Shown: piece after piece, positions 1-5,514 of the stretch | How the letters are laid out: each line of letters starts with the position of its first letter | Position numbering within the stretch: the first letter of the stretch is position 1 | Assembly (NCBI GenBank): GCA_001824635.1 | Contig: MHYB01000042.1 | Span: 12,768 to 24,558, forward strand | Source: Planctomycetes bacterium GWF2_50_10 | Lineage (GTDB): Bacteria; Planctomycetota; Phycisphaerae; Sedimentisphaerales; GWF2-50-10 | Length of the DNA stretch: 11,791 nucleotides | Direction: 5' to 3' | Program-made: the position numbers and the translations under genes | Notes under the pieces: generated by a model | What the model was told of the DNA's origin: nothing | The model's input: the letters and a program-made list of their open reading frames with translations, nothing else | Database searches by the model: none

Positions 1-696
1 TTCATTACGGGCTGCCCAACTCCCGAACCGCCGCCAATGATCCAGCCGCCGGTTGTTACTCCCCTGCCAACTCCAAGGCCGACGCCGCGTCCGCCGGTTC
101 CGACACCCCAGCCCGCGCCTACGATTCCGATATGGAGCGCGGTTAAAGGGAAGGTGATCGTAGTTGATGCAGGGCACGGCGGAAGTGATCCGGGTACGCT
201 TGCAAACGGGTTAAGTGCAATGGCAGAAAAATCGGTAAACCTTTCCATCGCCGGTGAACTAGCAAAACAGCTAAAAAACCGGGGCGCGAAGGTGGTTATG
301 ACACGCTGGGGTGATACATACCCCGACCTGGAAGACCGTGCCGCGATTGCGCAGCGTAATAAGGCGGACCTGTTTATCTCGCTGCACTGCAACGCATCGC
401 ATAAGGCATGGGTGAACGGGGCCACGGTTTATACCTGCCGAACACCGTCGCAAAGGAGCCGGTGGGCTGCTATGGCTGTGAACTGGGCATTGACGAGCAA
501 CGGTATCGAATCCAATGGCGTAGACCAAGGAGACTACAAGGTACTGGTACTGCATTCGCGGCCGTCCATGCTGATCGAATGCGGATATTTGACAAATTAC
601 GCGGAGAGAAAACGCTTAAATACTTCTGTGTACAGGGTTAAGGTTGCCACCGCGATATCGCAAGGTGTGGCGAATTATTTTGCCAAACACCCCTAA
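1..696 (+). CDS. N-acetylmuramoyl-L-alanine amidase (Amidase_3), lipoprotein, 5'-truncated by the window edge
   Basis: This is a zinc-dependent peptidoglycan amidase, which cleaves the bond between MurNAc and L-Ala of the stem peptide. Numbering from the ATG at nt 37, the catalytic domain covers about residues 38-219. DAGHGG supplies zinc ligand H47, AEKSVNL supplies E64, SLHCNAS supplies H117, and IECGYLTN supplies the catalytic E181, so all four expected active-site positions are present. The reading frame stays open to nt 1, and the codons before that ATG read F-I-T-G-C-P-T-P. ITGC is a good lipobox, so the ATG at 37 is probably internal and the real start and signal peptide lie upstream of the window. 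After the lipidated Cys comes a linker of about 40 residues rich in Pro and Thr, suited to spanning from the membrane to the wall. The enzyme class is secure; the lipoprotein anchor is an inference from the lipobox. No partner gene is visible upstream. Confidence 0.93.
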   Translation, partial: FITGCPTPEPPPMIQPPVVTPLPTPRPTPRPPVPTPQPAPTIPIWSAVKGKVIVVDAGHGGSDPGTLANGLSAMAEKSVNLSIAGELAKQLKNRGAKVVMTRWGDTYPDLEDRAAIAQRNKADLFISLHCNASHKAWVNGATVYTCRTPSQRSRWAAMAVNWALTSNGIESNGVDQGDYKVLVLHSRPSMLIECGYLTNYAERKRLNTSVYRVKVATAISQGVANYFAKHP

Positions 697-700
697 AGTC

Positions 701-730
701 TTGAACCTGGCAGGCCATAGCTGATATACT
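701..730 (+). promoter_or_regulatory. Sigma-70-type promoter with extended -10, for the 64-residue Cys-rich gene
   Basis: The -35 box TTGAAC lies at 701-706. After an 18-nt spacer comes the -10 box TATACT at 725-730, preceded by TG-A at 722-724, which makes an extended -10. Transcription would start near 737, about 40 nt before the ATG at 778. The gap to the amidase stop is only 4 nt. This was judged by eye against the consensus. Confidence 0.6.
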
Positions 731-777
731 TCGGGGGCGGTCAGGAATTCAAAACAGCATGAGAAAGGGGGTGTTCC

Positions 778-972
778 ATGTCAGAGATACGGTACATCTG
801 TACGGGGCCTTGTGGTACTGAAGTAACCGAAGACCAGTTTTTGGCGGGGCAATCCACTTGCGAGGATGAAACTTGCGATCAATATGGAGAACCGCTGGAA
901 AAGGTAATGTACTGCGGGGCTTGCGATGTGTATTATAAAAGGGAAGCGGAGCACGCCGGGCATGAAGGATAA
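778..972 (+). CDS. Small Cys/His-rich protein, probable zinc-binding, unknown function
   Basis: This 64-residue acidic protein has six cysteines and two C-terminal histidines: C8-x3-C12, C28-x4-C33, C46-x2-C49 and H59-x2-H62. Such spacing would suit one four-Cys site and one Cys2His2 site, as in zinc ribbons. There is no signal peptide or membrane segment, so it should be cytoplasmic. The start is well supported, with a purine-rich ribosome binding site (AAAGGGGG) just before the ATG. The gene has its own promoter at 701-730 and a strong terminator at 1004-1038, so it looks like a single-gene transcript. I do not recognise the family. Metal binding is inferred only from the Cys/His spacing; a rubredoxin-like iron site is less likely because two CxxC knuckles are not present. 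Confidence 0.75.
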   Translation: MSEIRYICTGPCGTEVTEDQFLAGQSTCEDETCDQYGEPLEKVMYCGACDVYYKREAEHAGHEG

Positions 973-1003
973 GTAGAGCCTGGCAGCGAATTTGAACGTA
1001 GTA

Positions 1004-1038
1004 ACGGGGGTTTGCAGTGGCAGACCCCTGTTTTTTTT
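1004..1038 (+). terminator. Rho-independent terminator after the Cys-rich gene
   Basis: A 12-bp stem pairs 1004-1015 with 1020-1031, including two G-U wobbles, around the 4-nt loop AGTG. A run of eight T follows at 1031-1038. It lies about 30 nt after the stop at 972 and ends 31 nt before the miaB start. Confidence 0.88.
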
Positions 1039-1069
1039 ATGTTTTATGGGCTTAGATTGCGGGTTTTAG

Positions 1070-2446
1070 ATGAAGTTTGTTCTTAAGTCGTTTGGCTGCC
1101 AGATGAATAAGCTGGATTCGGCGTTGGTTACATCTGCTATGAAGCAGGCTGGTTTTGAGGTTAGCGACTCCCCTGTCGAGAGTGATGTTGTGATAATTAA
1201 TACCTGTTCGGTGCGGCAGCATGCGGAGGAGCGGGTGTTATCTCACCTGGGGCATTTGAAGCATATACGCAAAAGCAGGCCGGGGCTGGTGGTTGCGGTG
1301 ATGGGGTGCATGGCGCAGCGGATGGGGGAAGAACTGCTTGCAAATGAAGCTGTGGACATAGTTTGCGGGCCGGGGCAGATCGATAAATTGCCAGAATTGA
1401 TACAGCAAAGGTTGGAAAAGAAGGCAAAACATTTGGCGGTTGCCGAGAAGATACGGGCGAAGGTGGAGGAGAGTGAGGCGCAAGGGCTTGAGGAATTTGA
1501 GGTTGCGAACGATTTGACGGAGGATCAGCTGCCGGGGCAGGCGTATGTGCGGGCGATGAGGGGGTGTAATAAGTTCTGTACTTATTGCGTGGTGCCTTAT
1601 GTTCGAGGGCCTGAGGCGTCGAGGCCGCCGGAGTCTATCATTAGTCAAATCAAGCACTTACGGGATCAGGGTATCAAGCTTGTTACGCTTTTGGGGCAGA
1701 CGATAGATTCGTATTCTTATACGGAAAACGGGAAGAAATGGGGGCTGGCGGAGTTACTTGAAGGTGCTAGCGCGGTAGAGGGGATAGAGTGGGTGCGGTT
1801 TATTACAAGCTACCCGACGGACTTGGATGATTCGATTTTGGCGGCGATGGCGGGCAATCCTAAAGTGTGTAAATACCTGCACTTACCTGCGCAGAGCGGG
1901 TCGGATAAAATCCTTAAGGCAATGAACCGGACATATACGAGCGGGCAGTATTTGGAGCTTTTGACGAAGGCGCGGGAGATGGTGCCGGGGATCGCGATCG
2001 CGGGCGATTTTATTGTCGGGTTTTGCGGGGAGAGTGACGAGGATTTTGAGGCGACTGTAAGTCTTGTGCAGAAAGCACGTTATAAGAGTTGTTATATTTT
2101 CAAGTATTCGCCCCGGCCAGGGACGACGGCGGAAAAGAGGCTGGAGGATGACGTGCCGGAAGATGTTAAAAAGGCGCGAAATACGAGGCTTCTTGAGGTA
2201 CAAAGCCTTATCAGTGAAGAAGATAACGGCAGACTGGTGGGAAGGCGGATGCGGGTGCTTGTTGAGGGGCCAAGCAAGAAGGCACATTTGGATAAATCAT
2301 CGCAAGATGTTGATCATAAACAACTTATAAGCAGGACGGGTGAGGACTATATTGTGGTATTCAACGGCCCGGCCCAGCTTGCGGGGCAGTTTGCCCAGGT
2401 GAAAATCACAAAGGCAAGTGCGCTGACTTTGTTTGGAGAGCTTTAG
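1070..2446 (+). CDS. miaB: tRNA-2-methylthio-N6-(dimethylallyl)adenosine synthase MiaB
   Basis: MiaB is a radical-SAM methylthiotransferase that adds a methylthio group to i6A37 of tRNAs reading codons that begin with U. The protein has 458 residues, normal for the family. The N-terminal UPF0004 domain (about 1-145) carries the auxiliary [4Fe-4S] ligands C10 (SFGCQMN), C46 (NTCSVR) and C80 (MGCMAQR). The radical-SAM CxxxCxxC motif is C166-C170-C173 in GCNKFCTYCVVPYVRG. A C-terminal TRAM RNA-binding domain covers about 386-451, with a roughly 12-residue polar insertion after EGPSKK. VVPYVRG after the SAM motif favours MiaB over RimO or MtaB. The start is fixed by an in-frame TAG directly before the ATG at 1070; no strong ribosome binding site is visible. 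The gene follows a terminator by 31 nt, so its promoter must overlap that hairpin or it relies on read-through. Confidence 0.95.
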   Translation: MKFVLKSFGCQMNKLDSALVTSAMKQAGFEVSDSPVESDVVIINTCSVRQHAEERVLSHLGHLKHIRKSRPGLVVAVMGCMAQRMGEELLANEAVDIVCGPGQIDKLPELIQQRLEKKAKHLAVAEKIRAKVEESEAQGLEEFEVANDLTEDQLPGQAYVRAMRGCNKFCTYCVVPYVRGPEASRPPESIISQIKHLRDQGIKLVTLLGQTIDSYSYTENGKKWGLAELLEGASAVEGIEWVRFITSYPTDLDDSILAAMAGNPKVCKYLHLPAQSGSDKILKAMNRTYTSGQYLELLTKAREMVPGIAIAGDFIVGFCGESDEDFEATVSLVQKARYKSCYIFKYSPRPGTTAEKRLEDDVPEDVKKARNTRLLEVQSLISEEDNGRLVGRRMRVLVEGPSKKAHLDKSSQDVDHKQLISRTGEDYIVVFNGPAQLAGQFAQVKITKASALTLFGEL

Positions 2447-2461
2447 TCAAAGTGAATTTTT

Positions 2462-2527
2462 GGGGGGGTGCTGGGGGGTATTTTATTGATTATTGATTAT
2501 TTGAAGAAAAGACGGGGCGTTGGGGGG
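2462..2527 (+). other. Four G-runs, possible G-quadruplex
   Basis: G7 (2462-2468), G6 (2473-2478), G4 (2514-2517) and G6 (2522-2527) lie on the plus strand just after miaB. The first and last loops are 4 nt (TGCT and CGTT) and the middle loop is 35 nt. A two-stack or long-loop quadruplex is possible in the miaB 3' end RNA, but the long loop makes it uncertain. Confidence 0.3.
2483..2503. repeat. Heptamer tandem repeat, TTATTGA type
   Basis: Three units of 7 nt run end to end: TTATTGA, TTATTGA, TTATTTG. On the minus strand the phase reads AATAATC, matching the AAnnnnC pattern of the other 7-nt arrays in this window. Confidence 0.6.
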
Positions 2528-2585
2528 TACATATCATACTTACGCCTGATTGGCCTGTCGGAACTGGGGGTTCGTGGGTTTTAAA

Positions 2586-2610
2586 CACGGCCTAGCTGCG
2601 CTAGACCGTG
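2586..2610. repeat. Palindromic repeat, CACGGCCTAG type, copy 1
   Basis: The arms CACGGCCTAG (2586-2595) and CTAGACCGTG (2601-2610) pair with one mismatch around the loop CTGCG. The same element recurs at 2940-2964 in the same orientation, and both copies are followed by CCAC. Confidence 0.7.
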
Positions 2611-2683
2611 CCACCGGTCTTGAGAGAACAAAAACATGGATATGCGCCGTATGTGATCGCTGCATTTCGATTATTATCCTTTC

Positions 2684-2697
2684 GCCCCATCCGGGGC
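2684..2697. repeat. Short hairpin GCCCC-ATCC-GGGGC
   Basis: A 5-bp stem is closed by a 4-nt loop. A sister hairpin with loop TACC lies at 2752-2765. Both are preceded by C and followed by T, so they look like two copies of one small element flanking the hairpin at 2720-2739. Confidence 0.5.
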
Positions 2698-2719
2698 TTT
2701 GACCTTAAACATCTTTTAA

Positions 2720-2739
2720 CCCACAGCTTGCGCTGTGGG
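2720..2739. repeat. 8-bp inverted repeat CCCACAGC / GCTGTGGG
   Basis: The arms at 2720-2727 and 2732-2739 are perfectly complementary around the loop TTGC. It sits between the two GCCCC hairpins. No T-tract follows on either strand, so it is not an obvious terminator. Confidence 0.6.
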
Positions 2740-2751
2740 CTACTCCCTGAC

Positions 2752-2765
2752 GCCCCTACCGGGGC
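2752..2765. repeat. Short hairpin GCCCC-TACC-GGGGC
   Basis: This is the second copy of the element at 2684-2697. The stem is identical, and two of the four loop bases differ (ATCC there, TACC here). Confidence 0.5.
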
Positions 2766-2800
2766 TATAAAAACAAATACTTCTAAATTTTAGAATAAGA

Positions 2801-2826
2801 CTGGATCCTCGCCTGCGCGGGATGAC
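2801..2826. repeat. GATnCCCGC interspersed palindrome, decayed copy
   Basis: This copy begins CTGGATCCTCGCC and ends GCGCGGGATGAC. Compared with the intact copies at 4638-4664 and 11083-11109, one arm has a C-to-T change and the other has lost a G, so the stem is broken. It continues with ACAAGTC, like the 11083 copy. Confidence 0.75.
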
Positions 2827-2880
2827 AAGTCAGTCGTAAGCACTGTGAAATTTTAATACAAAGTTTTCATGTTGCTGTTG

Positions 2881-2908
2881 AAAAAGAAATCCCCAGGCGA
2901 GCCTGGGG
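2881..2908 (-). terminator. Candidate rho-independent terminator for the nfeD-flotillin transcript
   Basis: Read on the minus strand, CCCCAGG-CTCG-CCTGGGG is followed directly by ATTTCTTTTT. The stem is 7 bp with a stable-looking tetraloop. It lies about 75 nt after the flotillin stop. The plus strand has no T-run on the other side, so it should act mainly for the minus-strand genes. The same hairpin could also be just another of the spacer palindromes. Confidence 0.6.
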
Positions 2909-2939
2909 GCTAAACAAAATCTGATGGGCGGGTGTGCGA

Positions 2940-2964
2940 CACGGCCTAGCTGCGCCAAGCCGTG
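2940..2964. repeat. Palindromic repeat, CACGGCCTAG type, copy 2
   Basis: CACGGCCTAG-CTGCG-CCAAGCCGTG repeats the element at 2586-2610, with the left arm and loop identical and the right arm changed at three positions. The stem has two mismatches here. Confidence 0.7.
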
Positions 2965-2982
2965 CCACTTACACTTTGCGGG

Positions 2983-4551
2983 TTAGTTTGTTGCTGGTGA
3001 GGTACGGGGGCTGGCCTCTGGTTTTTCGATTTTGTCGGGGGTGGTTCTGCCCAGGTATTCGGGGAGTTCGACGCCGGCGAGGCCGGCTATGTCGTGGAGC
3101 GGGGGCAAGGTCTTTATGAGGTTCGAGACGAAATTGGCGGTCGATGAGGAATCGCCATTGCCGGAATCCCAGACGGTGATCTTGTCGATCTTGATGTTCT
3201 TGATGGCCTCGACCTGCTTGGAAACGATGTCTTCGATCTTTTCGACCATGAGCAATGTGGCTGCGGATTTTGCGTCGTTGTTGCAGCTCTTAACGAGGGA
3301 TTCGTAGCCGGCGGCTTTGCTTTCGAGTACGAGGCGGATACCCTTTGCCTCTGCTTCGTATTTGAGGAAGATCGCGTCGGCGGTACCGGCGGCTTCTCGG
3401 CGAAGTTTTTCGGCTTCGGCATCGGCAGCGATCTCGATGGTTCGCTTCTGTATTTCGTTATGGACGATCTCTTCGGCGATGAGGCGTTCCTGCTCGGCGA
3501 GGTACTGGGCTTTCTGGACTTCTGCGATGGCCTGGCGCTTGGCGACTTCGCCCTTCTGCATGGCAGCGGCCTGCTTGGTGGCGAGTTCGGCTTCGGCATT
3601 TGCGATATCGGCTTTGGCGGTGTTTTCGCCGACGACGGCCTGGGCTTCCTGCTGCTGGATGTAAATGCGGCGGTCGGCTTCGGCTTTCTTTTTGCCCTTC
3701 TCGGCCTGGGCGACGTTTTCGGCAACCTTGATCTCGCGATCCTTATAGGCGACGTTTTCGCCGATGATGGCTTCAGCTTCCTGCTGCTGGACGTAGATGC
3801 GTCGGTCGGCCTCGGCACGCTTTTTACCCTTTTCGGATTCGGCGGTGTTTTCGGCGACCTTGACTTCCTTGACCTTATTGGCTTCGGCCTGGCCGATGGC
3901 GCCGAGCTTTTCCTGTTCGGCTACGTCAACGCGGGCGCGGTTGATGGCTTCTGATGCGGCTTTTCTGCCGATGCTTTCGATATACTCGGAGGTGTCGGTG
4001 ATGTCGGTTATATTTACGTTAATAAGATAGAGGCCGATCTTGTTGAGTTCGGGTTCTACATTTTTGCGGATGGAGGCGAGAAAGCTTTCGCGATCCTGGT
4101 TGATCTGCTCGATGGTGAGCGAGGCGACGGTGAGGCGGAGCTGGCCGAAGATGATTTCGCGGGCCATGGCTTCGATCTCCTGCGAGGTGAGGCGAAGGAG
4201 ACGCTCGGCGGCGTTGTTCATTATGCCCTGGTCGACGGAGATGCCGACGGTGAATGTGGATGGTACATTGATGCGTATGTTCTGGAGGGAGAGGGCGTTT
4301 TGGAGCGGGATGCCGATGGTCATTGGCGTGAGGCTGAGGTAGGAATAGTCCTGGATGAGGGGCCAGATGAAGGCACCGCCGCCGTGGATGCAACGGGAGG
4401 ATTGGTCTTTGCCGACCTTGCCGAAGACGACGAGGATCCGGTCTGATGGACAGCGTTTGTAGCGTGAGGCGAGGAACATCATCAGCGTGGTCACGAGGAG
4501 GACCAGGGCGATTATGACGTAGACCCAGAGGTTCATTGCGGGCAATTGCAT
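2983..4551 (-). CDS. floT: Flotillin-like SPFH/Band 7 membrane scaffold protein
   Basis: Flotillins anchor in the inner membrane, oligomerise and organise functional membrane microdomains. This 522-residue protein has an N-terminal membrane segment (about 9-28), an SPFH/Band 7 domain (about 35-200), a long Ala/Glu/Lys-rich coiled coil (about 200-410), a flotillin C-terminal region (about 415-500) and a Pro/Thr-rich tail. Length and layout fit the long flotillin FloT/YuaG (about 500 residues) rather than short FloA. The coiled coil contains a 44-residue tandem duplication (226-269 and 270-313). The ATG at 4551 follows AAAGGGAG at good spacing; a second ATG at codon 6 is possible. It lies downstream of nfeD on the same strand across a 265-nt spacer of hairpins. 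That pairing is typical of the family and supports the call. The symbol is assigned by similarity of layout, not by proven orthology. Confidence 0.9.
   Translation of the reverse strand: MQLPAMNLWVYVIIALVLLVTTLMMFLASRYKRCPSDRILVVFGKVGKDQSSRCIHGGGAFIWPLIQDYSYLSLTPMTIGIPLQNALSLQNIRINVPSTFTVGISVDQGIMNNAAERLLRLTSQEIEAMAREIIFGQLRLTVASLTIEQINQDRESFLASIRKNVEPELNKIGLYLINVNITDITDTSEYIESIGRKAASEAINRARVDVAEQEKLGAIGQAEANKVKEVKVAENTAESEKGKKRAEADRRIYVQQQEAEAIIGENVAYKDREIKVAENVAQAEKGKKKAEADRRIYIQQQEAQAVVGENTAKADIANAEAELATKQAAAMQKGEVAKRQAIAEVQKAQYLAEQERLIAEEIVHNEIQKRTIEIAADAEAEKLRREAAGTADAIFLKYEAEAKGIRLVLESKAAGYESLVKSCNNDAKSAATLLMVEKIEDIVSKQVEAIKNIKIDKITVWDSGNGDSSSTANFVSNLIKTLPPLHDIAGLAGVELPEYLGRTTPDKIEKPEASPRTSPATN
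3613..3876 (-). repeat. Two 44-codon tandem units in the flotillin coiled coil
   Basis: Units 3745-3876 and 3613-3744 encode residues 226-269 and 270-313. They share 31 of 44 residues, including KVAEN, EKGKK, AEADRRIY, QQQEA and GEN at matching places. Since 44 equals four hendecads, the duplication keeps an 11-residue coiled-coil register. Confidence 0.85.
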
Positions 4552-4567
4552 TGTTAACTCCCTTTTA

Positions 4568-4602
4568 AAATATCAAAAATAAAATATCAAATATCAAAAT
4601 TG
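4568..4602. repeat. Heptamer tandem array, AAATATC type
   Basis: Five consecutive 7-nt units can be laid out. Units 1, 3 and 4 are exactly AAATATC, and units 2 and 5 are variants (AAAAATA, AAAATTG). It ends just before the hairpin at 4607. Confidence 0.7.
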
Positions 4603-4606
4603 AGGA

Positions 4607-4625
4607 ATCCCGACGTAGTCGGGAT
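4607..4625. repeat. Perfect 8-bp inverted repeat ATCCCGAC / GTCGGGAT
   Basis: The arms at 4607-4614 and 4618-4625 are fully complementary around a 3-nt GTA loop. It lies about 13 nt from the next hairpin element at 4638. Confidence 0.7.
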
Positions 4626-4637
4626 GGCTCTTCTATA

Positions 4638-4664
4638 CTGGATCCCCGCCTGCGCGGGGATGAC
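4638..4664. repeat. GATnCCCGC interspersed palindrome, intact copy
   Basis: Arms ATCCCCGC (4642-4649) and GCGGGGAT (4654-4661) are perfectly complementary around CTGC. The flanks CTGG and TGAC are shared with the copies at 2801 and 11083. All three copies point the same way on the plus strand. Confidence 0.85.
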
Positions 4665-4695
4665 AGAGTCGAATTCTAATCACACAAGTGATTCT

Positions 4696-4718
4696 GGTGG
4701 GCAACAGAGTTGCCCACC
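4696..4718. repeat. Perfect 10-bp inverted repeat GGTGGGCAAC / GTTGCCCACC
   Basis: The arms at 4696-4705 and 4709-4718 are exactly complementary around AGA. Similar GGTGGGCAA palindromes are, from memory, common intergenic elements in several bacterial groups. No other copy lies in this window. Confidence 0.75.
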
Positions 4719-4754
4719 CTACAAATCTGAAGAAAGCTCTAATTCCGAAGCACG

Positions 4755-4791
4755 AATCAAATTACAAACGGCAAATTCAAAATACAAAAAA
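4755..4791. repeat. Degenerate heptamer-phased array, CAAA core
   Basis: CAAA occurs at 4758, 4765, 4772, 4778 and 4785, with steps of 7, 7, 6 and 7 nt. In phase the units read AAATTAC, AAACGGC and so on, matching the AAAnnnC form of the array at 4568. Confidence 0.5.
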
Positions 4792-4816
4792 AATGTCGCA
4801 AATATTAAAACACTGG

Positions 4817-5407
4817 TCACACTGATTTTTCTACTATCAGAGTGTTGCCGATCACTTCTACTACTTTAACGCGGGAGCCGGTTTTTATTTCGGTTTTGTC
4901 TTTGGCGGAGGCGTCGTAAATTCGGAGGCGGTCATGGATCGTAAGTTGGACCTGGCCTGTGGAATCGGCGGGGATGTTGGCGTAGACGGTGGCGGGAAGG
5001 CCGACGGCGTGTTTAATGTCTATGTTGCCGGAGGACTGGAGGCGTTTCATGGCGGTGAAGATTTTGGCCATGATGTAGACCATAAGTAAGCCTGAAGCGG
5101 TAGCGCCTGCGATGGACAAGAACGGGCCAACGCTGCTTTGGCGGGAGAGGGCCAGGCCGACGAGGCCGAACATGAGAAAGAAGGCGGTGAGGCCCTGGAG
5201 GGAAAGTATTTTAAAGCCAAGTTCGGAGGCGTTGTGGCCGTGGGCTGCGCCGGAGATGTCGGAGGAATCGACGCTGGAGAAATCGTGTTCGGCGGTTAGG
5301 CCGAGAAACTGGAGCACGATGCGGACAGAGAGCAGCGCGCCGCCAAGGATGGCGCATATAACAAAAAATTTATCAAGACTGGAAAAACCATCAAACATTG
5401 CCAGCAT
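4817..5407 (-). CDS. NfeD-like membrane protein, flotillin partner
   Basis: NfeD-family proteins pair with SPFH proteins and are usually encoded next to them. This 196-residue protein has membrane helices at about 13-37, 70-88 and 95-115. Between the first two is a polar loop rich in Asp, Ser and His (about 40-62). A soluble all-beta C-terminal domain (about 133-195) fits the OB-fold of the NfeD family. There is no N-terminal serine-protease domain, so it is the short, protease-less form, as in B. subtilis YuaF. The ATG at 5407 follows AAGGAG by 5 nt, an excellent ribosome binding site. It is upstream of the flotillin gene in the same direction and likely drives co-expression from the promoter at 5434-5462. 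The C-terminal domain was recognised by fold-like pattern and context, not by a diagnostic motif. Confidence 0.85.
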   Translation of the reverse strand: MLAMFDGFSSLDKFFVICAILGGALLSVRIVLQFLGLTAEHDFSSVDSSDISGAAHGHNASELGFKILSLQGLTAFFLMFGLVGLALSRQSSVGPFLSIAGATASGLLMVYIMAKIFTAMKRLQSSGNIDIKHAVGLPATVYANIPADSTGQVQLTIHDRLRIYDASAKDKTEIKTGSRVKVVEVIGNTLIVEKSV

Positions 5408-5433
5408 ACGAACTCCTTGAAAAACAGGTGTGC

Positions 5434-5462
5434 ATTTTAGGTCCGGATATTCGGTTTTACAA
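5434..5462 (-). promoter_or_regulatory. Probable sigma-70 promoter of nfeD-flotillin
   Basis: On the minus strand, TTGTAA (5457-5462) and TAAAAT (5434-5439) are spaced by 17 nt, matching the consensus at 4/6 and 5/6 positions. Transcription would begin about 20 nt before the start codon, just ahead of the AAGGAG site. Confidence 0.5.
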
Positions 5463-5474
5463 GTGCAAACCGAA
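5450..5474. promoter_or_regulatory. Inverted repeat over the nfeD -35 box, possible operator
   Basis: TTCGGTTT (5450-5457) and AAACCGAA (5467-5474) are perfect inverted arms around a 9-nt centre that contains most of the -35 box. No T-tract follows on either strand, so a protein-binding site is more likely than a terminator for the kinase gene. Confidence 0.4.
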
Positions 5475-5514
5475 ATACGTTAAAAAATGTTGATGGAAGA
5501 AGTGACAAGGGACG

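Larger units (their letters stand above)
2447..2982. other. 536-nt non-coding spacer filled with palindromes and G-runs
   Basis: No credible gene is present; the 61-codon ORF at 2608-2793 is made of repeat sequence. From left to right the spacer holds four G-runs (2462-2527) around a 7-nt repeat (2483-2503), imperfect palindromes at 2586-2610 and 2940-2964, short GCCCC-GGGGC hairpins at 2684-2697 and 2752-2765, an 8-bp hairpin at 2720-2739, a decayed copy of the GATnCCCGC repeat at 2801-2826, and a hairpin with a T-tract on the minus strand at 2881-2908. The two flanking genes converge on this stretch. Confidence 0.8.
4552..4816. other. nfeD-flotillin spacer, 265 nt, without a gene
   Basis: The spacer lies inside a probable two-gene transcript. 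It holds a heptamer array (4568-4602), perfect hairpins (4607-4625, 4642-4661, 4696-4718) and a second heptamer-phased stretch (4755-4791). No convincing promoter for the flotillin gene was seen. The hairpins lack T-tracts, so processing or stability of the RNA is more likely than termination. Confidence 0.7.

Noticed and set aside
1238..2287. Minus-strand ORFs of 134-139 codons opposite miaB
   Set aside because: They overlap a complete and conserved miaB; the products are Pro/Arg/His-rich and lack start signals.
2608..2793. 61-codon ORF in the spacer after miaB
   Set aside because: It runs through three palindromes of the spacer, has no ribosome binding site, and its sequence is explained by the repeats.
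2447..2982. CRISPR array
   Set aside because: The palindromes are of several different types with irregular spacing; there is no constant repeat-spacer pattern and no cas gene.
3114..3818. 234-codon minus-strand ORF rich in Pro, Ser, Arg and Lys
   Set aside because: It is the shifted frame of the flotillin gene, with biased composition and no domain.
3460..3954. 164-codon plus-strand ORF inside the flotillin gene, rich in Gly, Phe and Leu
   Set aside because: It is the antisense shadow of the repetitive coiled coil; it has no ribosome binding site and its composition follows from the Ala/Glu/Lys codons opposite.
4552..4816. Insertion sequence or MITE with target duplication
   Set aside because: No terminal inverted repeats bounding the whole segment and no clear target duplication could be found, and no transposase is present.
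5440..5514. Rho-independent terminator for the kinase gene
   Set aside because: The TTCGGTTT inverted repeat is not followed by a T-tract on the minus strand, and the T-run there precedes the hairpin.
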